The notes under the pieces: model-generated
What the model was told of the DNA's origin: nothing
The model's input: only the letters and a program-made list of their open reading frames with translations
The model's database searches: none
Translations under genes and position numbers: made by a program
Shown here: piece after piece, positions 29,418-39,822 of the stretch
Position numbering within the stretch: position 1 is the first letter of the stretch
Layout: the number at the start of each line of letters is the position of its first letter
Origin: Gracilaria caudata
Taxonomy: Eukaryota; Rhodophyta; Florideophyceae; Gracilariales; Gracilariaceae
Direction of reading: 5' to 3'
Length of the DNA stretch: 53,860 nt
Assembly: GCA_030374735.1 (NCBI GenBank)
Contig: JASCIV010000073.1
Location: 1-53,860, forward strand

Positions 29418-30126
29418 TTCAAGATTCTTCGGGCTCTACCTGAACTCTTCCCAATGAAGAAGAAAGTGCTTTGAAAAGTTTGCGATAGTACAACACGACG
29501 GAAACTTTAAGAACCGTGAATATAACAAATAAGCGACCTTAGACAGAGAACCCTTCGTAGAATTTGAAGAAAACACTCCTCAACCTTAACTTGCTCGAGT
29601 TCACAGGGTTGACCGCCAAGAATGAAGGGCGATTCTCTTCTGCGGTTCAGCTCCCTTCGAAGCAGGCTCGATGTTCAACTGCGATGCGTCCCGTCCTTTG
29701 CGCTGTTAGTTAGAGATTTGTTCTACTCACGACGAGCAAACACTGCCGTTGAATACGTCATCATGAGCACAATAGAAATGCCACCGTGGCAAGAATAGGA
29801 AACAACACCCAAGTTCATCATCAACCATGACCATGATTGCGTTGGCAGTTGTCGATGTGGCGTGTCCATATGTCAAACTAGCATTGGAATAAATTAGATC
29901 AAGATTTGGCATGCATTCCGAGTAGGTTTATACTTCAAACTTTGAAGCCTCGCTCCATCGGCAGAATCTGCCGGGCAGATACAGTCTTGTTGAAGGGGAT
30001 TAGATATATCCACGCGGTTCGAAGGCTAGCTGCTGGTTCACATCCATATCTATTTGAACATCTTCTCATCAAGTCTGAGACTTTAGTCTCCGAAGTTGAG
30101 AAAATTCGAGTGCACGTAACTTATAG
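29418..30126. promoter_or_regulatory. Divergent promoter region, FAD synthase / MYG1
   Basis: No gene is seen in this 709-bp stretch between two start codons; a 61-codon minus frame has no domain. Confidence 0.4.
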
Positions 30127-31206
30127 ATGCGAATTGCGAGCTTTGTTCCTCTGCTCATTCCTCGCGTGAAGCCTTTGCCTTTCAGACGTTTTGCCATGAC
30201 TGCCACGGAACGCAAGACAATCGCTACCCATGACGGAACATTTCACTGCGACGAAGTCCTAGCCTGTCATATGCTTCAAAATCACACCGCGCAGTTCAGA
30301 AAGGCTGACATCTTGCGCACTCGAGATCCATCGCGTCTGGGTGAAGCACAGATTGTTGTCGACGTAGGTTCTGTCTACGATCCCAAAGCACAAAGATTCG
30401 ATCACCATCAGAGAGGCTTTTGCACAACCTTCTCCTCAAGCGGCAAACGATCGCGTACCAAACTCTCTAGCGCAGGATTGATTTACAAACATTTTGGAAC
30501 AGAAGTTATTCGCGACGTAGCACGCCTGAATGGTATCGAGCTAAAGGAGGAAGATGTGGTATCGGTATATCATAAGGTTTACGATTGTTTCATGGAAGCC
30601 ATCGACGCTATTGATAACGGCATTATGATGTACGAATCCTCTCAACCCCCAAAATATGAATCTTCAACAGATCTTAGCTCGCGTGTTGCAAACCTGAACG
30701 CTGAATGGTATGAGAAAAATCCAGATCAGGATGCAAACTTTTCAAGAGCAATGAAGATGGCTGGTAAGGAAATGGATGATCGCATTTTGCATGTGTTGAA
30801 AAGCTGGTTACCGGCACGCTCTATAATATCCCGCGCTATGAAACAAAGATTTGCCCATCACAAAAGTGGTGCGATACTTGCGCTGATGGAATGGGCCCCT
30901 TGGAAGGACCACTTGTTTTCAATGGAGGAAGACCAGGCGGAGGAAGGGAATGAGAAGGTTCTGTATGTAGTGTACACGGATATGACTGGTACTTCATGGC
31001 GTGTCCAATGCGTTCCAGTTGCAAAAGGCTCCTTCCAATCAAGGAAGCCACTTCCTGAACCATGGCGTGGTTTGAGAGATGAAGAATTATCATCTGTGAC
31101 TGGAATTACAGACTGTGTTTTCGCCCATGCATCAGGATTCATCGGAGGAAATAAGAATTTCGAAGGTGCGTTGGAGATGGCGAAGAAGGCTCTAGGAACT
31201 GAATAG
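30127..31206 (+). CDS. MYG1: MYG1 exonuclease (UPF0160, DHH superfamily)
   Basis: The 359-residue protein is a 3'-5' RNA exonuclease family member acting in mitochondria and nucleus. It has ATHDGTFHCDEVLACHML, RTRDPSRL, VVDVGSVYDPKAQRFDHHQRGF (the DHH-like motif), KLSSAGLIYKHFG, AIDAIDNGIMMYE and the C-terminal VQCVPVAKGSFQSRKPLP and HASGFIGGNK blocks, all family signatures with intact His/Asp residues. The first 23 residues are basic and hydrophobic, consistent with mitochondrial import; the Met at 30196 could give a shorter nuclear form. It is convergent with NAT9, only 21 bp between stop codons, so the mature 3'UTRs probably overlap. Confidence 0.96.
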   Translation: MRIASFVPLLIPRVKPLPFRRFAMTATERKTIATHDGTFHCDEVLACHMLQNHTAQFRKADILRTRDPSRLGEAQIVVDVGSVYDPKAQRFDHHQRGFCTTFSSSGKRSRTKLSSAGLIYKHFGTEVIRDVARLNGIELKEEDVVSVYHKVYDCFMEAIDAIDNGIMMYESSQPPKYESSTDLSSRVANLNAEWYEKNPDQDANFSRAMKMAGKEMDDRILHVLKSWLPARSIISRAMKQRFAHHKSGAILALMEWAPWKDHLFSMEEDQAEEGNEKVLYVVYTDMTGTSWRVQCVPVAKGSFQSRKPLPEPWRGLRDEELSSVTGITDCVFAHASGFIGGNKNFEGALEMAKKALGTE

Positions 31207-31227
31207 CCGTGTCGCCACGCCACTTCG

Positions 31228-31857
31228 TCAAACCCCACCGTTGTCCGGTAGGTCCGCATATGGGCTACTAACGAAGGACTCCACTGCGAGTTCACTACGC
31301 AACGCTTCAAGCTTCTTTGCATATTCTCGATTGACTTCACGGCGATAATGAATTTCTTCAAACACAGGTACCTTGCGTTCCTCCTGAAAACCCAACTTCT
31401 TGGTGAAGAGGGCTATGCTTGGTTCGTTGTGCTCAAGAACCTTTGCTAGGAAGATATCTATTTTCAAGTTTTCGACGGCAAATGCCATCAACATCAGTAA
31501 AGCTGTTTTTGCCAGACCCTTTCTACGCGCTAGGGGTTCGGCAATCATCACTTCAATTTCGGCTTGCCTTTTCCCGTCTTCTGCATCCAACTGGAGGTAC
31601 AAGTTCACATCCCCTACCATGTAATTCTTCCCGATGGAGCGGTCCAGAATAATGAACGTCATCTTTGTCTCATCTTCTCGCCACGAATTCATGTTTTCGA
31701 ATTCTTCTTCCAGAGTCAGAGGCTCAGAGGCTGTAAGCGTTAGAAGCTCAGGGCTCGTCATCCATTTGTGATATCGCTTCACGTGGATCTCCTTGTACGG
31801 AACAAGAACCGCCGTTGAACCAGTGATGGACAGCACCGTGTCGGAGTTTAATCTCAT
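31228..31857 (-). CDS. NAT9: N-acetyltransferase 9-like protein (GNAT fold)
   Basis: The 209-residue GNAT family protein matches NAT9 closely: MRLNSDTVL at the start, VLVPYKEIHVKRYHKWM, LTASEPLTLEEE, SWREDETKMTFIILD, MVGDVNLYL, EIEVMIAEPLARRKGLAK (the acetyl-CoA P-loop), and NEPSIALFTKKLGF. NAT9 is known to act in microtubule stability and may acetylate N-termini. No targeting signal is seen. It shares its 3' intergenic space with MYG1, and its 5' region lies upstream of a 750-bp gap without a gene. Confidence 0.96.
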   Translation of the reverse strand: MRLNSDTVLSITGSTAVLVPYKEIHVKRYHKWMTSPELLTLTASEPLTLEEEFENMNSWREDETKMTFIILDRSIGKNYMVGDVNLYLQLDAEDGKRQAEIEVMIAEPLARRKGLAKTALLMLMAFAVENLKIDIFLAKVLEHNEPSIALFTKKLGFQEERKVPVFEEIHYRREVNREYAKKLEALRSELAVESFVSSPYADLPDNGGV

Positions 31858-32609
31858 GTTGAAATACGCCTAGACCTTTTCAGTAGGTGTTGTCAGTGTG
31901 GATTCCACACTATGGAAGCAATATTTACCCTTCGTAATTCCAAACTTTGGATTGAGCTCTTCGTTGCAGTCCTCTGAAAATTCAGCCCTGGACTTCGCAG
32001 GATGTGAGGTTTCATGTTGGTCCGGTAATCGCATGGCTACAACTCGAAATGCTTAACGTGAATGACAGCGTTTTGGCAGTTCGGAGTTTTTTTTTTGAAG
32101 GAAAACTGATAATGGCTCGAAGCGTAACGACGGTAAATACTCTGCAAATTGCGTCCTCCGAACATCGGGGCCCGAAGTATCGTTTTTGAGCACGTTATAT
32201 GCAACCAGAGTACTCCTGTGTCCTGAAGCCATCCAGTATACGGCTATGATGTCGCAACGTGTTCCGAGGGGGAATACGTTCTTCAGTGTCTCCGCTGTGA
32301 CACAAGCACATCCTTGGTGTCCAGCATGAAGCTGCCATTAAGTTCATTTTGCTGGGTATCTCTTTGGCAAACGTGAAGTTGTGGGAATATCAGAGTTAAC
32401 TGCTTCTCCGAGGTTGGTGGACCGTTACGTCGGAGCATTCGCTTAGACATTCAGTATACTTGCAAGGAGATTGAAACAGGTTTTAGTCTATATCCAATGA
32501 GTTGGGTTACTGTTTAGAGGCAATATGTTATTCATCTTACATACGGGCAACAATTGTATTCACACGTTCAAAAGCTTTGGCTTAACAAGTACTTGTCTGG
32601 AAAGTATAT
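31858..32609. other. Gap upstream of NAT9
   Basis: Nothing is recognised. A poly-T run (about 32085-32096) and short frames without domains are all that is visible. It separates the NAT9 start from the NOM1 stop on the same strand. Confidence 0.4.
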
Positions 32610-35360
32610 CTACTCCACTTCAAGCAACGCCAGTGCTCGGGAGACAAGCACTTTCCTGTTTTTGGGGATGCTTTGCAGAAGATGGTGTCTGAAAAACACC
32701 GCAAGGGACAATCGGAAAGCTTTTGCCCCGCTCCAGCTCTCTGAAGACAGCTTGGAGAACGGGACGAGAACATCTGACTCCTCTCCATGCTTTGTAAATA
32801 GAGTGTCGAGTGCCCCTCGCACAAACAATTTTTCATGCTCTCCACATTCTTGAAGGTCTGGAAATCGTCTAAGAATACAAAGCGAGAGGGCTTTCGAGGC
32901 CCATAGATGTGCCAGCATCTGATAAAAGTTCCTGGATTTTCGTTTCGGCATTGGAGCTCCTTTTTCCGAACCTGGAAGCATCCTGAAGATATCGCAAAAG
33001 GCAAACTCAAAAGTAAAACGACACCTTCGTGACCTTTGGCACATCTTTTCCGCCAGATAGGCGTAAAACGGATTGAATATCTTTTCCGCTCCACAACAAT
33101 GAAGAATGACCAAGGCAGTGTCTCGGTCGTGACTCTTCTTCGTCTGGAATGCTCCCATCCTTTCAAGTTTATCGTACGACTCAGATACACTCAGACTGCT
33201 CATAATTGCTGAAAACAAAGCCTGCCGATATTCTGTGTTCAGACGAAGAGAGTGAGCCAATGTGGCAAGATCCCGGCTCTCGTCTTCGTGTCCTATGCTT
33301 CGATGAAGATCCTCCACCTCGCCGTCGGCCGCTGATAAGATTCCGTTCCTTTCGGCAACTGAAAGCTCATGCGACTGATTCCACCATCTTAAAGATGTGA
33401 ATTCGTCATCAAGAAGTTCTGCGATGGACGCAGAGAATGGCGTGTCTGGAGCAGTTGCCCATGCAAACCTTGCATCTTGTTCTTTGCTTACGGACTTCTT
33501 CACCTTTTCGTTTTTGATATCCGCGATTAAGTCCAGCATGATTTGAAATTTAGATGACGATACACCTGCTTCATTTTCAGATGCTCTGCTTTGAATGAAC
33601 TCGATCATATCTTTAAGACTTGAGGGATCATCCTTTCGTAGAAGCGGTCCAATTCTTCTGAGAAGCAACAGAATAAGCTCTACGCGTGTTTGTGTCAAGG
33701 GATCGCCAATGACCCGGACTAAATCATACACCACTCGTGACGAAACTGCTTTACGTTCGTGGAGAGAGCATACAACGGCTACGTATCCAAAGACCTCGGT
33801 ACCAGAACCATCTTGGTCCACAAGAAGCCGTGAAGCCGTCTCGTCACGACTTTCTTCTAGTGCAGCGATTATTCTACGAATCGCGGAAACAAGAAATGTA
33901 GCGAGTATAACCCCGTCAACTTGTTTCCCCAAATGCGAAGCTATTGCCGCATGGGAGTGCAAGTAAGGGTTGACATAGCCAACTCCGGAACCATCTCTAA
34001 CGGAATCTAATGCGGCATTGGCATATAAGTTGGCTAATTCCTGTCGAGAGAGGTTGTGTTCCTTGTTCTTGAATATCTGAGCAATATCATGTGCGACACC
34101 ACTCGCATTTGCATCAGCAACTCGGTTCAGAAGACCTCTCACTCTTCTTTTCACTCCTTCTGTAGTTGCTCCGGTTCTCTTTCGTGCGCTCGGAGGCACG
34201 TACTTTCGGAGCTTCGTGGCTTGCTTCCCTTCTCTGGAATCTCGACCGACATGAGAAGCACCGTTCTTCATCGTTCTATCGCCGCCATGTTCAGAATTGG
34301 CTCCATGTTGACTGCCGTGCTGGCTGTCATGATCCGATTCAGCTCGAAGACGCATTTCCCTCCCATTCCGCGGTTCTGTGTTCTGATTCGTCGCACTGGA
34401 GCTATAGCTAGATTGATTCTCCTCGCTACCGCTCTCACTTTCCGAGATTGTTACTGCAGCGTCGTTATAGGCAACGTTTGAAACAACAGCAGCTCCAGTT
34501 TTTGTGCTAGCTGTTTGTGCCGTCTTTCGAGAGAGAACGTCGTCTACTTCTGAAGGCGCCTCATCGCTCTCGTCATTGTCCAAGCCTTGAATTTTCTCAT
34601 GCTGTTCTCCGTTTACTGGATACTGGTTTTGACGATCGAGGGCCCTGTCACAGACTTTGATAAGATCTACCAAATCATCCTCACCTTCATCAAAAACATC
34701 GCCGTACACAAAGTCATCACCACGGGCGTTCTTTCGTTTTCGAAGGCGTTCGATTCCCAGTAGTTTTTCTAATCGATGAATTTCGCGAGCATCAGAGTCA
34801 TCTACTGCGATGCCCTTCACTTCCCGTACGTCATCCACATAAGTTAACGGATTACGGTGATTCTGCTTCTTCCGACTGCGACTGGAATCAAGTTCCTGAA
34901 CTGGGGAAAGCGTTTCTTCTTCTGCCGATATGTCGTTTTGGCGATCCTTTGTCCTCTCCAGGGCAGCTATGTCCTCTGAATTGTCTTCGCTCAGAGCACT
35001 ATGAGAGTTAGTTGACTCGGGGCGACGCTTCTTGACTGGAGAGGAGTTGTTCACGTTGGGAAGGGACCGCTTTCGCTCTGAAGCGGACCGCGCTGACTGC
35101 TCGGCGCTTCTAAGTTGTTGCCGGCGAGTAGTTGCCCTTAATCTGTCTTTCCACTTCGCTCGGGCCCGTGTAGAAGCTTCCTTTCTCAGCTGGCGCCTTC
35201 TTTTCCTTTCCTCTCTCCGAGACACGTGCTTCTCATTAGTGACCTTTGAGGACCGGTTGCTCCCAGGACCGCTTGAGATTTCGTCAAGCAGTTCTGACGG
35301 TAGCGAAGTTTGTGGATCGTGTGTGTCGCGAGTGCGCTTTTTCGGTTTGCGGGCGGTCAT
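32610..35360 (-). CDS. NOM1: NOM1/Sgd1, nucleolar MIF4G-MA3 protein
   Basis: The 916-residue nucleolar protein is needed for 18S rRNA maturation in this family. The N-terminal 380 residues are highly charged with Arg/Lys and Asp/Glu/Ser tracts, typical of nucleolar proteins. RKYVPPSARKR (about 386-396) precedes the MIF4G domain (about 397-620: VRGLLNRVADAN, LYANAALDSVRDG, FGYVAVVCSLHERK). The MA3 domain follows (about 735-850: YRQALFSAIMSSLSVSESYDK, RDTALVILHCCGAEKIFNPFY). The sequence ends in ALALLEVE. Length and domain order fit the family (860-900 residues). It is divergent from KRI1, another ribosome-biogenesis gene. Confidence 0.95.
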   Translation of the reverse strand: MTARKPKKRTRDTHDPQTSLPSELLDEISSGPGSNRSSKVTNEKHVSRREERKRRRQLRKEASTRARAKWKDRLRATTRRQQLRSAEQSARSASERKRSLPNVNNSSPVKKRRPESTNSHSALSEDNSEDIAALERTKDRQNDISAEEETLSPVQELDSSRSRKKQNHRNPLTYVDDVREVKGIAVDDSDAREIHRLEKLLGIERLRKRKNARGDDFVYGDVFDEGEDDLVDLIKVCDRALDRQNQYPVNGEQHEKIQGLDNDESDEAPSEVDDVLSRKTAQTASTKTGAAVVSNVAYNDAAVTISESESGSEENQSSYSSSATNQNTEPRNGREMRLRAESDHDSQHGSQHGANSEHGGDRTMKNGASHVGRDSREGKQATKLRKYVPPSARKRTGATTEGVKRRVRGLLNRVADANASGVAHDIAQIFKNKEHNLSRQELANLYANAALDSVRDGSGVGYVNPYLHSHAAIASHLGKQVDGVILATFLVSAIRRIIAALEESRDETASRLLVDQDGSGTEVFGYVAVVCSLHERKAVSSRVVYDLVRVIGDPLTQTRVELILLLLRRIGPLLRKDDPSSLKDMIEFIQSRASENEAGVSSSKFQIMLDLIADIKNEKVKKSVSKEQDARFAWATAPDTPFSASIAELLDDEFTSLRWWNQSHELSVAERNGILSAADGEVEDLHRSIGHEDESRDLATLAHSLRLNTEYRQALFSAIMSSLSVSESYDKLERMGAFQTKKSHDRDTALVILHCCGAEKIFNPFYAYLAEKMCQRSRRCRFTFEFAFCDIFRMLPGSEKGAPMPKRKSRNFYQMLAHLWASKALSLCILRRFPDLQECGEHEKLFVRGALDTLFTKHGEESDVLVPFSKLSSESWSGAKAFRLSLAVFFRHHLLQSIPKNRKVLVSRALALLEVE

Positions 35361-36453
35361 AATGATGGGGAACTTGTTACCGCTGCTCTTTGCCGCTCCT
35401 GTCTGACGATTTCGTCGCCGATGTGTCGAATTGTGACCGACAGAGAGTTAATGAGAGACAAAAAGGGAGTGATAGCAGTTGTGGCAGCGATGAAGCGATT
35501 CGTTGGAAAAGGGTGGCGGTGATAAGAAGTGTAACGCGACTGACTGGGAACCACCGGTTTGAATCGATATTGACAAGCGTCATGAGCTGACACATTGCCA
35601 ATAATACTCGGCCTTGTTTGGAGAAAGTTCACGTTGATAACCAATAGGAACGATGACGCGAAACGTAGTTGTGCTTAATAGCGCTGTCGGGCTTGTGCTG
35701 ATCCACCTGTGATGCAGTACCGTCGTAACTTACGACTCGTAAGATACCCTGTCAAGTTTCCCCTTGCTTTCTGCAGGGCGTGTACGACGGTTCAAGTAAA
35801 CACAAGACTTGTTATTACCGAGGTAGGCCCTTTTTTGAAAATAAGGAAAAATTTTCCATAATTTAATTGTCGGGTTTTGAAATAAGGTTTGCGGCAAGGC
35901 TCTGTTACCCTTAAAATTTGAGCTTATTCCAAAACAGCGAAGGAAATAACAGTTACGAGCTACAGGTACGTCCTACTCAAATTTGAATGTTTTGGCGGGA
36001 GAAACACCGATAAAAGTAATAAAAAAATTACAATTTGAGTATTAGCATTGTTATTTCCTTAGCTGTTTTGGAATAAATGGCTCAAATTTTAAGTTCCGAT
36101 TTCAAATTGGAACCAATTTTGGTTTGCATCACAGAAATCCTCTCGACAAGAGCTTCGAATGGTGTGTGATTCATTCGAAATGGGCCGGCCGATAACTCCG
36201 CGATTTTGTTATGAAGTGGATTTTTTGCAATTTGCAGTCCTTTTTGTGCCCCTTTTTTCCATGATTTTATGATTCTCTGCAACCCCATAAAATCGGTGTT
36301 AAAAAGTTCACTCAAATTATCTCGGTCGATATTCTCTGCTGTCTATTCCACCAGCAATGATCTTCTCGGCGGCGAATTCTCCATCAGCCGCAAGCACCAG
36401 CAGTACTCACCCATTGCGCACACGCTCTTGCTTTTGTTCTGAGCAGGAGAGAG
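35361..36453. promoter_or_regulatory. NOM1/KRI1 divergent region with AT-rich insertion
   Basis: This 1.1 kb stretch lies between two ribosome-biogenesis start codons. Positions about 35820-36320 are markedly AT-rich compared with the flanks and contain the 184-bp foldback element described separately. A 77-codon minus frame (36082-36315), starting with GLQRIIKSWKKG-type sequence after the first residues, runs into the right arm of the foldback and has no recognisable domain. Confidence 0.45.
35910..36093. mobile_element. Foldback (MITE-like) element candidate
   Basis: Left arm 35910-35951 and right arm 36049-36093 are inverted repeats of 42 and 45 bp (CTTAAAATTTGAGC..ATTCCAAAACAGC..AAGGAAATAACA), differing by a three-base indel and one substitution. 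A second pairing, TACTCAAATT (about 35975) with AATTTGAGTA (about 36033), extends the fold inward. No coding capacity is present inside. Homology outside the arms stops abruptly, and no clear target-site duplication was found. This suggests a nonautonomous foldback element or a structured RNA. Confidence 0.6.
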
Positions 36454-38424
36454 ATGCCTCGCCGGCAGCGCAAGAAGGCTTCATTGGAACCTAACTGTAG
36501 TACTGAAAACTCTGAAGGCGTCGCTTTAAGCAAGGATGTCCTTGCGATAAACAAGGAGTTTGCGGAGAAGTACGATGCATCTAAACGCCGTCAGCTTCTA
36601 AGCAATGCGTCTGCAGTCTTGCAACAACAGTCTTCAGATGACTCATCATCTTCATCAGAAGAGGAAGATGAGCTTGGGGAGCTTCTCACCAAAGGAATTG
36701 ACAAACAATTCAGGGAAGCTTTAGAAGCCATTCGGAAAAAGGATCCTCGTATCTACAACAAGAATGAAAAGTTCTTTGACTCTCAGAACGAGGACGAAGA
36801 GGATGGTGATAATTCCGAGCGCTCTTATAACAGCGACGACGAACCTGTCGCTGGGTGGGATTCTATTGCAGAGGCTGCAAAGAGCGGCGCCCGAAAACTC
36901 ACTCTAAAGGATTACGTTCGAGAAAACTTGCTGAAAGACGGTCGACTCTCAGATAGTGATACCGATGGGGAAAGCGATGTTGCTGATGACAGACGATTGA
37001 ATAGTACTGCAGCTCATGAAGGTGGTTCCGAGGAAAGACCAGAACGAACGAGGCAGACTGAGCAAAGTAATCAAGTCGATTCTAATTTGCTTGAGAGCGA
37101 ATCAGGAGAAGAGGAAGATTTTTTCACCAAGAAGGAGAAGACCGCGGCTGAAAAAGAGGAAGAAGAAAAAGAGTTCGATAAGTTTTTGGAAAAGCAAAGC
37201 ATGAAACGGGCTCAACAAACTGGGGATGAACTACTTTTGCATTCCTATCTTGAGAAGGAAAACCCAGATGAGAAGGAAAGGTTTCTTCGCGACTTTGTTT
37301 TAAATAACGGCTGGTTGGACAAGAACGCTGCAGATGCCCCCGGAGCAAATGATTACAAAATTGAGATTGATCTCCCTAATCAGGAGGAAGATGAGATCGA
37401 CGAGGAAGAACGCTTTGACGAAAAGAACGACGAATTTGAAGCCAAATATAACTTTCGCTTTGAAGATCCCGAAGGTTCAAATGTTGTGTCCTACGCACGA
37501 AAGATTCCGGACTCAATTCGTCGCCCAGATGAACGACGAAAGAAGGCTAGAGAAGCTCGGCGATTGCGGAAACAGCAAGAAAAGGCGGCTAAGATTGAAG
37601 ATATTAAACGCCTTAAGAATCTTAAGAAAAAAGAGATTCAAGCTCGTTTATTAGCGATTCAGGAAGCTGCTGGGGATGAACTGGACATCACTGGGTTTAA
37701 CCTAGACGGCGACTTCGATCCTGAAGAATTTAACAGGCAAATGGAGAGCAAGTTTGGAGATGAATATTATTCTCGGGAAGACAAGCACATGAAGAAACAT
37801 GAGGAGCTGAAAGACAGTGGGCTTCGAGAAAGGTCTATGATTACAGAGCGCAATAGCGTGCCCGAGGATGTTCAGGGCGATGTGAGCCGTATGATTGATG
37901 AATACTATAACCTGAACTATGAAGATATTGTTGGCGGCGTTCCTGTGCGCTTTAAGTACAAGAAGGTGACGCCAGAGTCTTTCAATATGACATCTGAGGA
38001 TATCCTGACAAATGATGACAAGGAGTTGAATTCTATCGTCTCGCTTAAATACCTTGCTCCGTATAGGTCAGAGCGAGAGGTCAAAAAGAAGGCCTGGAGA
38101 GCTGCTTCTGTTCTGAGAAAGAAGCGTGCATCTCATCAAAGGCAGGACTTCGCAGAGCCGGAAAAGGGGACTGTTACAGAGGATATTGAAGACACGACGC
38201 GAGCTGAGTTCTTGCGGAAGAAAAAGGGAAAGAGGGTAGTAACTGGGGATGAAGTAGACGTGATGCAACCGGCAGAGGGCGATGGATGGGATAACGTCAT
38301 TGTCGACGCCCCTGAAGTGATAGATAAGGCCGGAGGCGAATTGGACGATGGCAATGTCGCAAATACGAAGTCAAAACGGAAGCGAAAGAAGAGAAGGCGA
38401 AAGGGCCCTGTGGCTGTCGTGTGA
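36454..38424 (+). CDS. KRI1: KRI1, nucleolar ribosome-biogenesis factor
   Basis: The 656-residue protein binds Krr1 in the small-subunit processome in yeast. It has an N-terminal VLAINKEFAEKYDASKRRQ block, long acidic Ser/Asp/Glu tracts, then FLRDFVLNNGWLDK, EIDEEERFDEKNDEFE, KYNFRFEDPEG, SYARKIPDSIRRPDERRK and an Arg/Lys coiled region. The conserved C-terminal domain follows: DEYYNLNYEDIVGGVPVRFK, YKKVTPESFNMTSEDIL, NDDKELNSIVSLKYLAPYR. The tail is Lys/Arg-rich (SKRKRKKRRRKG), a nuclear/nucleolar signal. Order and length agree with the family. It is head-to-head with NOM1. Confidence 0.96.
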   Translation: MPRRQRKKASLEPNCSTENSEGVALSKDVLAINKEFAEKYDASKRRQLLSNASAVLQQQSSDDSSSSSEEEDELGELLTKGIDKQFREALEAIRKKDPRIYNKNEKFFDSQNEDEEDGDNSERSYNSDDEPVAGWDSIAEAAKSGARKLTLKDYVRENLLKDGRLSDSDTDGESDVADDRRLNSTAAHEGGSEERPERTRQTEQSNQVDSNLLESESGEEEDFFTKKEKTAAEKEEEEKEFDKFLEKQSMKRAQQTGDELLLHSYLEKENPDEKERFLRDFVLNNGWLDKNAADAPGANDYKIEIDLPNQEEDEIDEEERFDEKNDEFEAKYNFRFEDPEGSNVVSYARKIPDSIRRPDERRKKAREARRLRKQQEKAAKIEDIKRLKNLKKKEIQARLLAIQEAAGDELDITGFNLDGDFDPEEFNRQMESKFGDEYYSREDKHMKKHEELKDSGLRERSMITERNSVPEDVQGDVSRMIDEYYNLNYEDIVGGVPVRFKYKKVTPESFNMTSEDILTNDDKELNSIVSLKYLAPYRSEREVKKKAWRAASVLRKKRASHQRQDFAEPEKGTVTEDIEDTTRAEFLRKKKGKRVVTGDEVDVMQPAEGDGWDNVIVDAPEVIDKAGGELDDGNVANTKSKRKRKKRRRKGPVAVV

Positions 38425-38719
38425 ATGTATGTATGAAAACTGAGTTGCCGAACCCATTTGCGCTTCTAAAAGTTGTCCGTTATACCACTCTCGTAGATCC
38501 TTATTCAAGCCTATGCTGCCAGTATGCTTTGGCAGATTCATCGTATGTCTCGGCAACAACTTGTGGGTCCCTTTTCTACACAGAAAGATACATTCGCTTA
38601 GCTTCCTTTTGTGAACGTTTGCCCCGAATTCAAAGATGCACATGATGCGAGGCGAACGTACAATTCGGCAGATTGATCTTCGTTGATTGAGAGGCGATGT
38701 GTCCGCTTAGTCGTCACAT

Positions 38720-39649
38720 TCAGTTGTCCACATGCTCCGTCAGCCACTTCATACCTTCTGTGACAGCTGGTTCGCAGCCACTCTGTGTGAAAACCTCGTG
38801 CCCGCTATTACAAACATGCATTTTCTTGTCTGCACACTGAATGCGCTCAACAAATTGCTTGATACCTCCCGGCGACACAACAAAGTCGTCTTTGCCAACG
38901 AAAATGATTATCTGCTTGAACTTGAGAGACTCAGCTTCATCATCAATCTCCTTGTACACTCTGAGGAACTCCATTCCAACTTTAACACGCAACTTTCCGC
39001 GATACAGAAGTCCATCCTTTGAAACCGCATCTCGAATGATAGGATCCGGGGATGGTGGCAGCTTCAGGACCGGCAGCATTGGTACCAGGAAGCCTAAAAG
39101 TGGCCTAATTGTGTACAAGAACTGTCCGTACGCTCCAAACATGTCGTCCGGTGGCCTTACAGCCGGCGAAAGCAGAACTACGCCGTCAACAATGTCTGGA
39201 CGCTTTTTGCAGACGAGAATTGTAGTAGTTCCCCCCATGGACATACCCATGATGAAGGTCTTCTTGCCTTTTAGGTCCTCCCTGTTCTTAAATGATTCGA
39301 CGACGTCAATTGCAGCGTCTCTTACATGATCGAATGATTCAAAGTATCCGTGAAGTCCAGAAGATCTCCCGTGTCCCGGGTGATCATGGCCAACTGCAAC
39401 AAGTCCGAGGTCGAGTATCTTTTCGACTATGGAGCCCTTCAACAAAGTTCGATAGTTGTTTTCATCTGGAGCCAGCCATTCGAACAAAGTATGGCCTAAA
39501 ATGCCGTGAAACAGGAACACAACACCTTTCGCCTTCTCAATTCCACATTTTGGTTCCCAGAGATAAGTTGCAATCTTGTATCCATTGCTAACCTGTACCT
39601 CTCCCTGTTGATATCCCCCTAGTCTGTCAACTGGGTCTGGGCTATCCAT
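38720..39649 (-). CDS. Monoglyceride lipase-like alpha/beta hydrolase
   Basis: The 309-residue serine hydrolase resembles monoacylglycerol lipases. It has the oxyanion block FLFHGILGH (about 46-53), HDHPGHGRSSGLHGYFESFD (about 89-108), the nucleophile elbow GMSMGG with Ser137, the acid in FVGKDDFVVSP and the His in NSGHEVF near the C-terminus; the catalytic triad is intact. The frame is open upstream to 40012, but that stretch has no homology, crosses a hairpin and would lengthen the protein by 120 residues. The Met at 39649 gives the usual 300-residue length. Monoglyceride specificity is inferred. Its stop codon faces that of KRI1, 295 bp away. Confidence 0.88.
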   Translation of the reverse strand: MDSPDPVDRLGGYQQGEVQVSNGYKIATYLWEPKCGIEKAKGVVFLFHGILGHTLFEWLAPDENNYRTLLKGSIVEKILDLGLVAVGHDHPGHGRSSGLHGYFESFDHVRDAAIDVVESFKNREDLKGKKTFIMGMSMGGTTTILVCKKRPDIVDGVVLLSPAVRPPDDMFGAYGQFLYTIRPLLGFLVPMLPVLKLPPSPDPIIRDAVSKDGLLYRGKLRVKVGMEFLRVYKEIDDEAESLKFKQIIIFVGKDDFVVSPGGIKQFVERIQCADKKMHVCNSGHEVFTQSGCEPAVTEGMKWLTEHVDN

Positions 39650-39822
39650 CTCAACGGAAGTTGCGCGTTCTTGCGAGTGTAAAGAATGGATAGCTGCAAT
39701 GATACAGCGCAGAAGCACGGTAAGATACACGTAGTGCAGAGCGGCGTCGGTCTGACGCAGTGCCGATGACTCCAGCCTGAATATCGGCGAGCGAGTCGTG
39801 ATCGGTAAAAGTGTCGAGCTTA

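Noticed and set aside
36082..36315. 77-codon frame as a transposase fragment
   Set aside because: No transposase motif is visible, and its end lies inside the foldback arm.
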